Shown: positions 1-10,301 of the stretch, one piece after another | Numbering within the stretch: position 1 is the stretch's first letter | How the letters are laid out: each line of letters begins with the position of its first letter | NCBI GenBank assembly: GCA_963920765.1 | Contig: OY987246.1 | Coordinates: forward strand, 17,232,868 to 17,296,867 | Length of the DNA stretch: 64,000 nt | DNA from: Ulota crispa | Taxonomy: Eukaryota; Streptophyta; Bryopsida; Orthotrichales; Orthotrichaceae | Reading direction: 5' to 3' | Notes under the pieces: generated by a model | The model's input: the letters and a program-made list of their open reading frames with translations, nothing else | Database searches by the model: none | What the model was told of the DNA's origin: nothing | Made by a program: the position numbers and the translations under genes

Positions 1-3000
1 GCGAAAATGGATCCTTGAAGGTGATAGTAACTCCATACAAAGACTAGTAGGAGGCTAGTCCTTTAAGGTTTAAACGTACTCATCTCCAAATTCCCTATGC
101 ACATGGTTGTTACTTTGGGCAAGATTTGGCTGTTGGACAGCACAAGCGGATGCACAAAAAACACAGTATGATTGGACATGTCTAACCTCTCTTGTATTTA
201 TAGAACTTTTGACCTAAAATATGGAGAACCAAACTGTTACTTTTCATTTTTAATACTTTATATGACCAACATGTACAAAATATGTTTTTTTTGTCAATTT
301 TTATCATTTTTTGAAGTCAACTATGAGTTGACTACATTAGACAAACCATGAGCTCGATCGAGCACTACGAGCATATAAGCAAGCAAATGGATAAGCAGTC
401 CAATGTGAAAATCATGCCTACGGTGCAAGACACCATAAACCAACAAATATTTAACCATAAAATGTCAAACACTTTGGATGCTATCAACGTATTTTTGGCA
501 AACAATAATTTAAATCTTTTTTTGTAGCTTTTTTCCTAACATCTCATTACTTACAATTACAAAGAATTTCAACTTATTAAAGGGTGTTATGCGAAACATA
601 CGTTGATAGCCCAAAATCGACCACTTTTTGGCATTTTTTGGCAAAATGTTTGTTAGTTTATGGGGTCCTGCACTATAGTACGCGTGAGCATTATCTGGAT
701 GTAGACGACCTCGTTCATTGATACCTTTCATCATCCATCGACAAGCCAGAGACCGTCATGTCGTACGTCAGCATTTGGAACCATCTGGAATACCAAGACT
801 CTTACCGCCTCAATTCAAAATTCTCAATTGTTGCTCGAGAGTGCACTTGGCCTCCTCGATCCTACAGTTTGCAAAGGTTTTCACCCTAAAACATCCTTCT
901 GCGCCAGAGTGCGACATTCTTGCTCATTTTTTGGTTTTCATTTACGCGCTTTCAACTGTATATGTGAAGGTCCTGCTATTATACGCAGCTTGCAAGTTTT
1001 CTTTGAGAAAATATGTTTTGGAATTTCTTTCTAAATCATTCTACTGAAGGCTCGGTTTCAATTGCAGCCAGATCGTCACCATTTTGTCACCATTTTGAGT
1101 GACAACTCAGAATATTAACGCACTCGTGCAGCAAGTGTAGTTATAATTTCAAAAGTATGTGGACATTCGAGTGTTAAGTTTCAAAAATTAGCCGAATGAG
1201 CTGATAGTCGCTTACTTTGATGAATTGCAATGTCTCAGCTGATTTTCTCGAGGAGAATATTGTGACCTCCTCCTTCTGATTAATCTTGAGTTTTCAGGTC
1301 GTCATTTTTCCAGTTTCTTAGCGTAATTTCTCATGTTTATGCTCCTTCACATCGCAGATTATAAAGTACGTGAAGTTTCTTGGTGAGTTACCTAGGGTTG
1401 ATGCAAGGTACGCTACACTTTCTTGATTCTCTGTGAAGTTTCATGGCCTGTCATAGCTCTGTGATAAACATGTGCACTCTTATTGAGAACTACAGCAAGA
1501 TTTCTATGTCCCTCGTGAAAAGTCAAGTAAGCTTACTGTGAAAATGCTTCGTGATGATAATATGTTTCTCGTAGACTAGCTTGGTGCTACAAAAGATAAA
1601 CTACCTCCTTTAGTATTTAATTTGATCGAGTGCATTTTTCAACAAGTTTGTCTTTCATTTGACAAGGTCTCTTTTCTTATTAACCTCAAACGTATTAGCA
1701 GGGATCTAAGTTTTTCTGTACGAACTGTTGGTTTGACAACAGTTTTAGCGTCCTTTGAAGCAGCACGTTAATAAATCATTTGCATCTGCAAAGTAAGTGA
1801 TATTCTCTCACGTTTTTCGGAATCTCCAGTAGGTGTTGGATTTGAAGTCAAAGTGAATGTGTGAAGGGAGAATCGGCTACCGTTACAAAGTCAGCCGGTT
1901 GAAAACCGGTTGAGATTTGAAACCTCCGGACAAGAACCGGCCAGATTCTATTTAATAGTCTAATTATAGCATATATCAATATGGTGCATGCTTGTGAAAA
2001 ACCAGCTGAAGGTAGGAGATTCCGGAAAGTAGCTGGTGAAGCCAAAAAATCTATTAGTTTCTTTGACATGCTCCTCTAAGATTTTCATGTCATTTGACGG
2101 GTTCTTTGAAAGAGCAATGGTTCATGTATTATACTACTTTTCAGATTACCTGGATATCTATTTTCTCAACGAAATCAATTTCTTTTTCTTGTTTATTAGA
2201 AGCTTTCTGATGTGTTACCGGCAAGCATTTTGTGTAAGAACGTCCTTGTTCACATTCTTTCTGGTCGCAGCAGAAAGTGAAATCCAAGTCTCTTGATCCG
2301 TTATTTGCCACGCTACCTGAAACTTATTCTCCTTTAGTTTAGGTAGCCTCTGCCATGCAATCATAATTCAGACTGGCCTCGGTTATTGCTTGACGAGAAA
2401 TAAAGCTCGTGGTAATGAATATGAAGTTACGATGCTGGGATAATCTGAAAGCATAGTGCCAATTACTGTGCGTTGAATATTTGAGCTGCTCTGTAACAAC
2501 TTTTGGAGAATTCTAGAAATGGCAAATGCATCCAATTTGAGTTTCACCAGCCTCTGTTCAAATGTTGCTGGTAATGCCCGCGGAAATACTTTTTTATTTG
2601 GACTACAGACCGCCATTTTCGAGATTGTGATCAAGTGTATGCAGGGCAGCCAGAGCTTCTTGACATGGTCTGATTATGCTCTGCAATGTAATTTTCAAAG
2701 GAATATGAAATTCTGAAAGCTCCATGGATTGAACATTTGAATGGTATTTTGGTAGTATATTAGCTGCCCATTCGGTACAAGTTCCTCTCTTAATCATTCA
2801 TATTGTTCTGAAAGTGAAGAGGTGCTGAGTTTGGAATTGCTGACTACTCTACCTTGAGTTTCAAGTTATGAGTCTAATATGGATCATTGTGCAGAACCCT
2901 AAGCAAGCGGTGTTTGTTCTTCATGATATGAGAAGATAGCACAAAGGTACCATTTACTTCAACACTCAATTCTTTCTAAGACACGGTTTCCCTTATGACG

Positions 3001-3186
3001 ATATTATCATAAATCATTAGCCGTAGAAGATTTACAACATGCACTTGCCATTGATGGTAGAGAGGATCAGAATGGAAGTGTAAATCTTTCACTTACATAG
3101 ATTTGCAACAAACTTTTGATATATCAAGATACTGCAACACGGATCAATTCTCATCAAGAAATCAAGAATGTATCACTCAATCAGGT
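1..3186. other. Gene-poor flank, no supported gene
   Basis: No recognisable protein, RNA gene or mobile element was found here. Open frames are short (the longest about 109 codons at 718-1047) and show no family motif. Base composition is less AT-skewed than the repeat-rich 41-50 kb region. A short inverted repeat built on AACCGG (about 1890-1940) is the only local structure I noticed. The segment may hold the 3' flank of the receptor kinase gene and unrecognised exons. Confidence 0.4.
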
Positions 3187-5523
3187 TTAGCGACCTATAA
3201 AGACTGATGAGGCCATTGTAGCGATGGAATCTTGGACGTTGGCGTGCTCCCCAGCCGTCGCACTGGAGGACGCCAAAGTGGAAACAGATGATCCTTGCTC
3301 AGTATCTCGGACATTGTCACTATGCAACGAAGTAGAGTTTGAGCATATGATTTGCAATTCAGAGAATCCTTGCCCGTAGTAACGCGCATGGGGTCTGCGT
3401 TCCGGCAAAGGAGGCAGAGACCACTCCATACTCTCTGAAGCCTGCAGAGATTGGGACACCAGTCGCATAGTTGGTCGATCTTCTGGATTAGGGTGGCAGC
3501 ACAGAAGTGCCAAGTGCAGTAGACTCGTCACCAACTTCTTATCTTCCGTTGCAGCACTTGAGGCGAAAACCGCCGAAAAGTTCTGGTCAGTCCCATCCTC
3601 AGTAATCAACAAGCTCGACGCCTCCTGCAGCTCTATTCCACCATAGAAATCTGCATCCGAAGAAGGAAATGTTCCAAGCTTTACATCCGCCACTCGAAGA
3701 ATATTCCCAGATTCATGCGCATACCATGTACGGTCAACCAATGTGCCATCTCCTCGTTCGATGGCATTGATGTCAAGTGGCCGCGTCCCACAGATCACTT
3801 CAAGCATCAAGACGCCAAAGCTGTACACGTCCGATTCCTTGGTGGCTTTCCCTGTGTGTGGCATCTCTGGGGCCATGTACCCCAGAGTTCCTGCCATCAG
3901 GGTTGTCTTCTCCATCTTTTGGTGATCAATCAGGCGGGCAAGTCCAAAATCTCCGAGGTACGCATTCAAGTCTTCATCCAACAGGACATTACTGGATTTG
4001 ATATCTCGATGCAACACGCACTGCTTGCATTCCTCATGCAAGTATGATAGTGCTGCGGCTACTCCGCTGATTATGGAGTGCCTCATCAGGAGTGGAAGTG
4101 AATCCACCAAGTTGAGGGTTATTGCTTTTCGTGTAGGAAATCGGAAGAGCCACTCGTCCAAGCTGCCGTTGCACATGTAGTCATAGACAAGTATCAGCTG
4201 CTCGTCCTCGTGGCACCATCCTCGCAACTGCACCAAATTCCGGTGCCGAATCTGGCTGAGGCTTGCTGCTTCTGCTTGGAAGCCCTCCTCCCCTTGCTCG
4301 CCCTCGTGTTTCATTCGTTTAACTGCTACCAGGGCACCTGAGGGGAGAACACCTCTGTACACAGCTCCAAAACCGCCGCTTCCAAGCATTTCACTTCTGC
4401 TGAAGTTCTTGGTGGCCTTGCTGAGCTCTTTGTACGTGAAGACGCGCGGCACGAGGTTCCGGTCCACGAGATTGAATTTTCCTTGCTTGGTGAAAGATGC
4501 TCTCCTCCGGTACTTGATAAATAGCAACGCCGCAAGTAACAATGCTCCAACAACTCCTGCGCTGACACCAGCAATGATCCCGACCTTATTTCCATGCGAG
4601 GAACTAGCACCAGTGTTTGCCACAGGGGCTTGAGGTGGCACAGGTGGTGAAACAGCAACTACTTCGGGCAGTTTAGAGCTTGCAAACTGCCAAGCTTGAA
4701 TCTGGTGAACTTCGCTGAACTCTCCGACACTTGCAGTAAAGCCAATGTACATGTACTCATCCAAAAGACCTCCTAAGGGCTGAGTTGCCTCGATGACAGG
4801 TTTCAGCGGTTTGCGGGGCGGTTTGCCGTTGGACAAGGAGCCATTAGTAAAGTACACTTCAAGCTTTTGGATGGTGCTGTCGTAATCTATCCAAGAAGTG
4901 AAGGAGCCACCGTTGACAAGATACGTGCAATTATGCACCTTGCCTCCACAAAGATTGTACGACCATGACGAGTTCATGCTGTTAATGTCGACACCGATAT
5001 GGTTGTCACTGACGTCCGCGTACTCAGGGTTTTGATAGGTGTCAAACTCTACAGCAAAGACTTGATTGGAGGACAGGCCGTTGTCATTTGTTTTCAGAAG
5101 GCAGAGCGCTCCGCCCTCGTCCTCCAAAGTGTTGTTCCTGGCGATTGTGAAAGTCAATCCGTCGCCATAGAGATATCTGTCATCATCTTGATATAAGTTT
5201 AGGCCCGTGATTTCGAATGTGAAGGCGGTGCTAAAAGAAGCCACTTCACCAGATGCAATGTCTTTCATCCTCACTGGATCCTTGTAAGATAACTTCCCAC
5301 AACTGCTAGTCGCCAGCGCAACTCCCATACTGTTCAGAAGAAATGAATTTGAGTCTGGATAGTATTGAACATCGCCCACGGTTGAGAAATTGTCTGGGGA
5401 GCTGAAGTAGGGGTAGCTGAAATTGGTGTTTTCGGCTTCCACGAGGATGTAACAACCATGGATCGCAAGCACAGTTAGAATTAGGAGAACGGTCACACAA
5501 CGATCAGAAAACCCTATCGTCAT
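3187..5523 (-). CDS. L-type lectin-domain receptor-like serine/threonine kinase
   Basis: A single-exon, plasma-membrane receptor kinase expected to sense extracellular ligands and phosphorylate substrates inside the cell. I chose the ATG at 5523 (778 aa) rather than the upstream in-frame ATG at 5622, because it puts a hydrophobic signal peptide (VTVLLILTVLAIHGCYIL) at the N-terminus. In numbering from 5622, the legume-lectin domain spans about 67-316 and includes the metal/sugar-site pattern VEFDT..N....D.NHIGVDINS. A proline-rich linker follows, then a transmembrane helix (about 347-369) with a basic stop-transfer YRRR. The kinase domain starts near 411: glycine loop GSGGFG, VAVK lysine at 435, HRD at 538-540 (HRDIKSSN), DFG at 558-560, APE at 584-586. 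All catalytic residues are present. The C-lobe carries an extra stretch of about 40-45 residues (about 645-690) before LLHLALLCC that typical family members lack. Serine-rich tail. The frame is intact; probably functional. Confidence 0.95.
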   Translation of the reverse strand: MTIGFSDRCVTVLLILTVLAIHGCYILVEAENTNFSYPYFSSPDNFSTVGDVQYYPDSNSFLLNSMGVALATSSCGKLSYKDPVRMKDIASGEVASFSTAFTFEITGLNLYQDDDRYLYGDGLTFTIARNNTLEDEGGALCLLKTNDNGLSSNQVFAVEFDTYQNPEYADVSDNHIGVDINSMNSSWSYNLCGGKVHNCTYLVNGGSFTSWIDYDSTIQKLEVYFTNGSLSNGKPPRKPLKPVIEATQPLGGLLDEYMYIGFTASVGEFSEVHQIQAWQFASSKLPEVVAVSPPVPPQAPVANTGASSSHGNKVGIIAGVSAGVVGALLLAALLFIKYRRRASFTKQGKFNLVDRNLVPRVFTYKELSKATKNFSRSEMLGSGGFGAVYRGVLPSGALVAVKRMKHEGEQGEEGFQAEAASLSQIRHRNLVQLRGWCHEDEQLILVYDYMCNGSLDEWLFRFPTRKAITLNLVDSLPLLMRHSIISGVAAALSYLHEECKQCVLHRDIKSSNVLLDEDLNAYLGDFGLARLIDHQKMEKTTLMAGTLGYMAPEMPHTGKATKESDVYSFGVLMLEVICGTRPLDINAIERGDGTLVDRTWYAHESGNILRVADVKLGTFPSSDADFYGGIELQEASSLLITEDGTDQNFSAVFASSAATEDKKLVTSLLHLALLCCHPNPEDRPTMRLVSQSLQASESMEWSLPPLPERRPHARYYGQGFSELQIICSNSTSLHSDNVRDTEQGSSVSTLASSSATAGEHANVQDSIATMASSVFIGR

Positions 5524-5740
5524 TGGTTGAAATTGTCGGTAGACGCGCAGGAATGCTCTTATTAACACGCTATCCCAGAAGCAATCTACTTCATGGTTGA
5601 TACGCCTGCTGCCAAGGAGCAAAATGACAGGGATTTACTTCCCGAATGTTGCAGTCGTAATCCTGAAGGGCTACATACATGCAGTGCGATTTTCTCACTA
5701 GCGAACAAAACCCTAATAAAGGAAACACTTGCACCGACTG
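5524..5740 (-). promoter_or_regulatory. Probable 5' leader/promoter of the lectin receptor kinase
   Basis: This is the sequence directly upstream of the chosen start codon of the minus-strand kinase gene. An in-frame upstream ATG at 5622 opens a 33-codon extension that would bury the signal peptide, so it is more likely leader sequence. The string AAAACCCTAA at 5707-5716 (plus strand) matches the plant telo-box, common in plant promoters and leaders. No TATA box can be assigned with confidence. Confidence 0.35.
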
Positions 5741-5865
5741 GTGATACTGATTCCAGGTTTGGCAACCCAGTTACCTCAATATACCAAAGAGAAACTAAAT
5801 AAGGCACATGGATAGCACTCTAACTGCTTCGCTGTAACTCACACTATCTCAGCAGCAGCAAACCA
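5694..5865. repeat. Upstream duplication, copy 1
   Basis: This roughly 170 bp block recurs in the same orientation at 6114-6286. Shared landmarks, in order: gaacaaaacccyra, gaaacacttgca, ggyttggcaaccc, gttacct/gttgtct, aaggcac, gctgtaac and a final gcaaacca. The copies differ at perhaps a quarter of positions, so the duplication is old. It sits just 5' of the lectin receptor kinase and contains the telo-box. Confidence 0.6.
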
Positions 5866-6113
5866 AATACTCAAGTTCTGTGCCGCAAGGGGTCTGACAG
5901 AGCTTACAGAATATCACAGGTATGTTCAGCTATGGTGCTCAGATCGTGAAGTGACTTGAACCTGGGATTGTTGTATTCAAGCTAGTTCCGATGCAGCTCA
6001 ACTCCGCACTCAGGAAGCAAGCTTGTGCTCTACTTGCAACTGTTGGTTATACCATACGAAGTCATCCTACGAGCTGATTTCTAGTAGTAAAGCTGCATAA
6101 ATACAGTGTGGTC

Positions 6114-6286
6114 TGCTCGCCAAGAGAACAAAACCCCGAAAAATGAAACACTTGCACATACTGACTAATACGACTTACAGGCTTGGCAACCCGGTTGTCT
6201 AAAAACCCCAAACAGGAACTGAACAAGGCACTTGAACGGCACTTCTGCATTGCTGTAACCGGCACCGTCTGGGCAGCTGCAAACCA
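6114..6286. repeat. Upstream duplication, copy 2
   Basis: Second, diverged copy of the block at 5694-5865, about 420 bp further upstream of the receptor kinase. It keeps the order of the shared short words. The neighbouring DNA between the copies may belong to the same duplicated unit, but is too diverged to be sure by eye. Confidence 0.6.
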
Positions 6287-7455
6287 TCAGCTTTGGTCGT
6301 CGGCATGAGGACTCGGCTCCCGACTCGGCTATCGATATAGAGATATGGTGGAAGTAAATGAATTAATTTTATATTAGACGGTAGTAAGCCTGAGTTTGTG
6401 GGTTGCATCCTGGAAATGATCCAACGTACTATTTAGCATGGAGCATGGAGCGGGCCTACATTCTGGGTGCAAGCAAAATAAGATGCTTTTAAGCATTAAA
6501 TTATATATGGCCAGCCCTCTCCCAATTTTTGTGTTGTCATCCTCCTACTTGGTACCGATTATTCGTTTGAATTTTCCTTCATTCTCTGTTGAGCAGTTCC
6601 ATGGTGGGATACTGGGGTGCTGTCATCCGGCAACGTGGGAGTGCATTATACCAAATAAAGGGCCAATGGCGCCGCATTGTACCTCGGGGACTGCACATTA
6701 GCCCTTTCACAGTTTCCCACCGCCCAATTTGAGGTTTGCCATGCTAATATGCTGGTTCAACCAGGGTGTTGTTTCTTCTTTTTTGCAATACAAGCTACGC
6801 TGAATACTGCATTTAGGTTTCCTTAACAATTAGGCCTTACCCTGAAAGGTTAATACCTAATGACTTGTTTAGTCACTTGGAGGTACATGCAACTCTGTAG
6901 AATTTAAGGTTTCACATGATTTACAACTTGGATGCCAATAATTTGTTTTACCACAGCATCATTGTTGTTGTTAGGACTTTTATAAGTTGTATATTGTAGT
7001 AGTTATTGATGAAAATATTGTAGTAGTAAATATTTATGCAGTGTGTTGAGAAATTAGTGTGGGGTAACCTAAATGCAATATTCAGTATAGTGCATGTAGC
7101 AATTGCCTCCAAGATTGGAAATTGGTCAGATTGTCAGAGGTCCCATGCATTACCTTGTATAGTGGTGCTTCGATAAGATGAAGGTATCTAGACAGCATAT
7201 TCATTTCATGTAAGGAAAGCATTCATTGTAACCAAACACATCTTCTGTAGCTCCCCTACTGCCAGGAATAGTCATTTCCTTCATCTTAGCTAAGCATCTT
7301 TTCTTATAAAGGTTCATCTTAAAGAGGCACTACTATATTAGGGTAGAAAAAACAAAAAAAAACACATGGGTTGACTCATCACTCACCATGCCCTTGAAAC
7401 TTGGATGCAGTGTGGCAGATTCCCTGTTCTAAACCCTGCCTCCCTGATTCCTCCA
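6287..7455. other. Intergenic DNA, nothing recognised
   Basis: No gene or element could be supported. The 87-codon open frame at 6438-6701 shows no family features. The segment becomes AT-rich after about 6750. Confidence 0.4.
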
Positions 7456-7500
7456 GTAAGGTAGTGTGCTCATAAACCGTCCATCTCAAGGCTCATCCAC
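7456..7500. repeat. End fragment of a TA-flanked MITE
   Basis: The sequence AGGTAGTGTGCTCATAAA plus the following CCGTCCATCT matches the terminal repeat of the complete element at 59786-60111, with one change in the first bases. It is preceded by TA. I could not find the matching opposite end downstream, so this is probably a truncated or rearranged copy. Confidence 0.45.
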
Positions 7501-7783
7501 CTTTTTCATGGTTTTTTGTGGATGGGAGGGTTTTTAGTACATTTTTCAGGCAAAGAGAAATAGATGTGGATTGTAACACACGTAGTATCATATATTTTGA
7601 AGCATCTTTGAATTACTTATGAATTCTCAAAGTGCTTGTGTCATAGGTCCCTATTTATGATCCTAGACATTTCAAGAACCGTTCACTTGCAAGCTGTGAA
7701 GAGATTTGGAGAAACAAGGAAATTGATTGGCTCTTGCAATTAAAAATACCTTTTTTTCCATCAATGACTTGTAAGAGGTCAAT

Positions 7784-8510
7784 TTAACTCCTAAAGGACT
7801 GTTGGCCCTTTTGGGGGACAAATGGAATTTTGAGCATGTACTTATGGCTAAACTGCTTTGTGTGATTTTTTGAAACTTTTATGGATATTGGGGAATTCAA
7901 AGATCTATGTGGGCATCTAAATTTTTCTTCATTCCGACATTTATTGAAGAAGCCAAAAATGACTTTATGAAAAACAGGGGACTTTGGGCAGCCCAAAAAA
8001 TTCTTTAAAAATTGTATTTTTTTCAAATAAAAATCTGAAATAGGTTCTTTAGACTTATATAGACGTGAGGGGCTTTGAATCATTCAATTTTGATTGATGA
8101 GATGAAAGTTATGAGAGGTTTTAGTTTGCAGGTAGGTGTGGTTTCTCTCAAAATCACACCTGCCAGCAACTGAAAATTTCTCATAACTTTCATCTCATCA
8201 ATCAAAATTGAATGATTCAAAGCTCCTCACGTCTATATAAGTCTAAAGAACCTATTTCAGATTTTTATTTGAAAAAAATACAATTTTTAAAGAATTTTTT
8301 GGGCTGCCCAAAGTCCCCTATTTTCCATAAATTCATTTTTAGCTTCTTCAATAAATGTCAGAATGAAGAAAAATTTAGATGCCCGCATAGATCTTTGAAT
8401 TCCCCAATATCCATAAAAGTTTCAAAAAATCACACAAAGCAATTTAGCCATAGGTACATGCCTGAAATCCCATTTGTCCTCCAAAGGGACAATGGTCCTT
8501 TAGGGGTTAA
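7784..8510. mobile_element. Fold-back (long palindrome) element with TTAA ends
   Basis: A 727 bp near-perfect inverted repeat with arms of about 350 bp meeting near 8130-8150. The left end reads TTAACTCCTAAAGGAC; the right end, on the other strand, reads TTAACCCCTAAAGGACC. The arms are so alike that each encodes nearly the same meaningless open frame on opposite strands (7784-8083 and 8212-8547). Half-copies of the same arm occur at 35307, about 42050, 44483, 60125 and 63371. TTAA followed by CCC-type termini is the hallmark of piggyBac-type elements, so I infer a non-autonomous member; no transposase is encoded. A hairpin of this length would be a natural source of small RNA. Confidence 0.8.
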
Positions 8511-8781
8511 GAACTACCAATGCACCATTTCACTACAAGCTCCTTGAGCGGTTCAACATGAGTGAGCGATTTTAGAGCATACTACCCTATTTGGCTTTCT
8601 AACTTGCAGTGCTTGGTATTTGACTAACTTTGAATGAAGTTAAAGGCTTAACTTTTAGAGCAGATTCTTTTGTGGCCAAATTTGAAAAGCATAAAAAAGA
8701 AAAAAGAAAAAAAAAGCATTAGTTTGTGTAGAAGCATGATATATTGGTGAAAGAATCATGAACAAACTTGGGCAATGTGAT

Positions 8782-9699
8782 TTAACCCTTTAAAGACCAC
8801 ACACATTTTCCCAAGATTCACTAGAAACCAGGGCAGTAAGATTAGAAGTATTTTTGAAACAAATATGGACCCAATTTGAATAATCCAACCGTACAAGTGT
8901 GAAGGACACCTTGTTTGCTGCAATGCATCAAAATTTCAGCTAGATCTACCATTGGAGGTGAAATATTATAATGATTGAGTGAGCCGTATATGGGAAATCT
9001 CTAGTTTTTCATGCTTGTGTGATTTTGAATGGTAGCACTTCATGGAAGCTTTGATTGAGAAGAGTTTTACATTTCTAGAAAGTAGAGTTTCCCACCTTTC
9101 TAACAAGACTAGTCTCACTCAAAATAGACAAAAATAGCAATCACAAGGTGTAGCTAAGTGGACAAAGAAGGTCAAAAATCCTGTTTTCTTTTATACCCTA
9201 AAACAATTCTATAAGAAATTTGAAATATTTTATTGAAAATCCAATCGGTGAAAGCAATCAAGAATTGGCCTTGAATGTAAGATGATTTTAATTTTTTAAT
9301 ATAAATTGATAGCATCATTTCAATGGTTTCTCAAATAGTATAATTGTACTACTACTATATAGAGAAACAATACAAGCGTATTTTTTGAGTAATTGGAAGT
9401 TTTTTAAGATTGCACAATTGAAATGTGGCATTCTTCTTGGATGTTTGATGTATTGTGTTGTTGCTTTGATCCATCTTTGACCAAATATGGATACGTATTT
9501 TGAGGCCATGATGTATAAACACCTTTATTTATCAACTCCCATATCCAATTCTATTGTTGTTTTTTGGGTTGGATGCAAAATTCTTGTGATCACAAGCGCT
9601 CTTCAAGATCATTTTCCAAATTGGTGAGCAGTTTTACTGTATAGGCCAAAAACTACTCTCCCAAACCAAAATATGGTGTGGTGGTCTTTAAAGGGTTAA
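8782..9699. mobile_element. TTAA-ended non-autonomous element, copy 1
   Basis: A 918 bp element. Its left end is TTAACCCTTTAAAGACCAC and its right end, read on the other strand, is the same 19 bases. The interior is AT-rich and non-coding. A second copy, recognisable along its whole length, lies at 48236-49135. TTAA on both sides followed by CCCTTT is consistent with a piggyBac-type target duplication and termini, but the superfamily is inferred from the ends alone. Confidence 0.75.
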
Positions 9700-10288
9700 G
9701 GACAAAACTTGTGTGTAGTGAAGTTTTGTGGAAATTGTTTTGCTACCTGTAATAAACATCTTGGTGGTGCTATGTTCAACAATGTTTTTTTACTAAGTAC
9801 AATGCAAAGAATTTATGTTCATGCTTCACTTTATAAAACTTACAATTAGCAAATTTGAAATAATACAAAACAACCCAAGGTTAAAAAATGAAATCAGTGT
9901 ACAGATATTGAAGGTTCTGCTAATCACTAAATTATAAGTTGCATGAAGAGATCTCTTGATAGTAGAATTGGTTCATGTTTGGAGTTGTCAAATATAGGGG
10001 ATGTATTACGTATATAGTTATATATTATATAGTGCATGACACTTACAAGTTATAACCAACAATTATTGGTCAAGTTTACAAGAAATCTTAAAGCATAACA
10101 CATATACTCATTAGCTCAAAAGTAATTTCACCATCAAGTGGGAAAAACCCTAAGCTTCATCATGGTGAATTCAAATTTTTGATAATTTTTTTTTGACAAA
10201 GCCTTAGGCTAAACACTTGAATTGGGAGTTCTTGGTTATAAGTGTCATGTACCATATGACATCAAAATTTCTCAATTACCAAAATCAT
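9700..10288. other. AT-rich intergenic DNA with a small inverted repeat
   Basis: Non-coding AT-rich sequence between two mobile elements. Two related words in inverted orientation, GCATGACACTTACAAGTTAT (about 10033-10052) and TTGGTTATAAGTGTCATGTAC split over 10231-10252, bound about 220 bp and may be the ends of a decayed MITE. The last four bases, TCAT (10285-10288), form the left half of the CACTA target-site repeat. Confidence 0.35.
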
Positions 10289-10301
10289 CACTAGTAGAAA
10301 A
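10289..10301 (+). repeat. CACTA left terminal inverted repeat
   Basis: CACTAGTAGAAAA; preceded by TCAT. Exact inverse of 35139-35151. Confidence 0.93.

Noticed and set aside
718..1047. 109-codon open frame
   Set aside because: No motif, no compositional support, overlapped by another frame of similar length; likely chance.
5524..5622. Upstream start giving an 811-residue receptor kinase
   Set aside because: It would add 33 residues before the signal peptide; the ATG at 5523 gives a normal secretory N-terminus.
7784..8547. Two nearly identical open frames of 99 and 111 codons on opposite strands
   Set aside because: They are mirror images made by the palindromic arms of a fold-back element, not genes.
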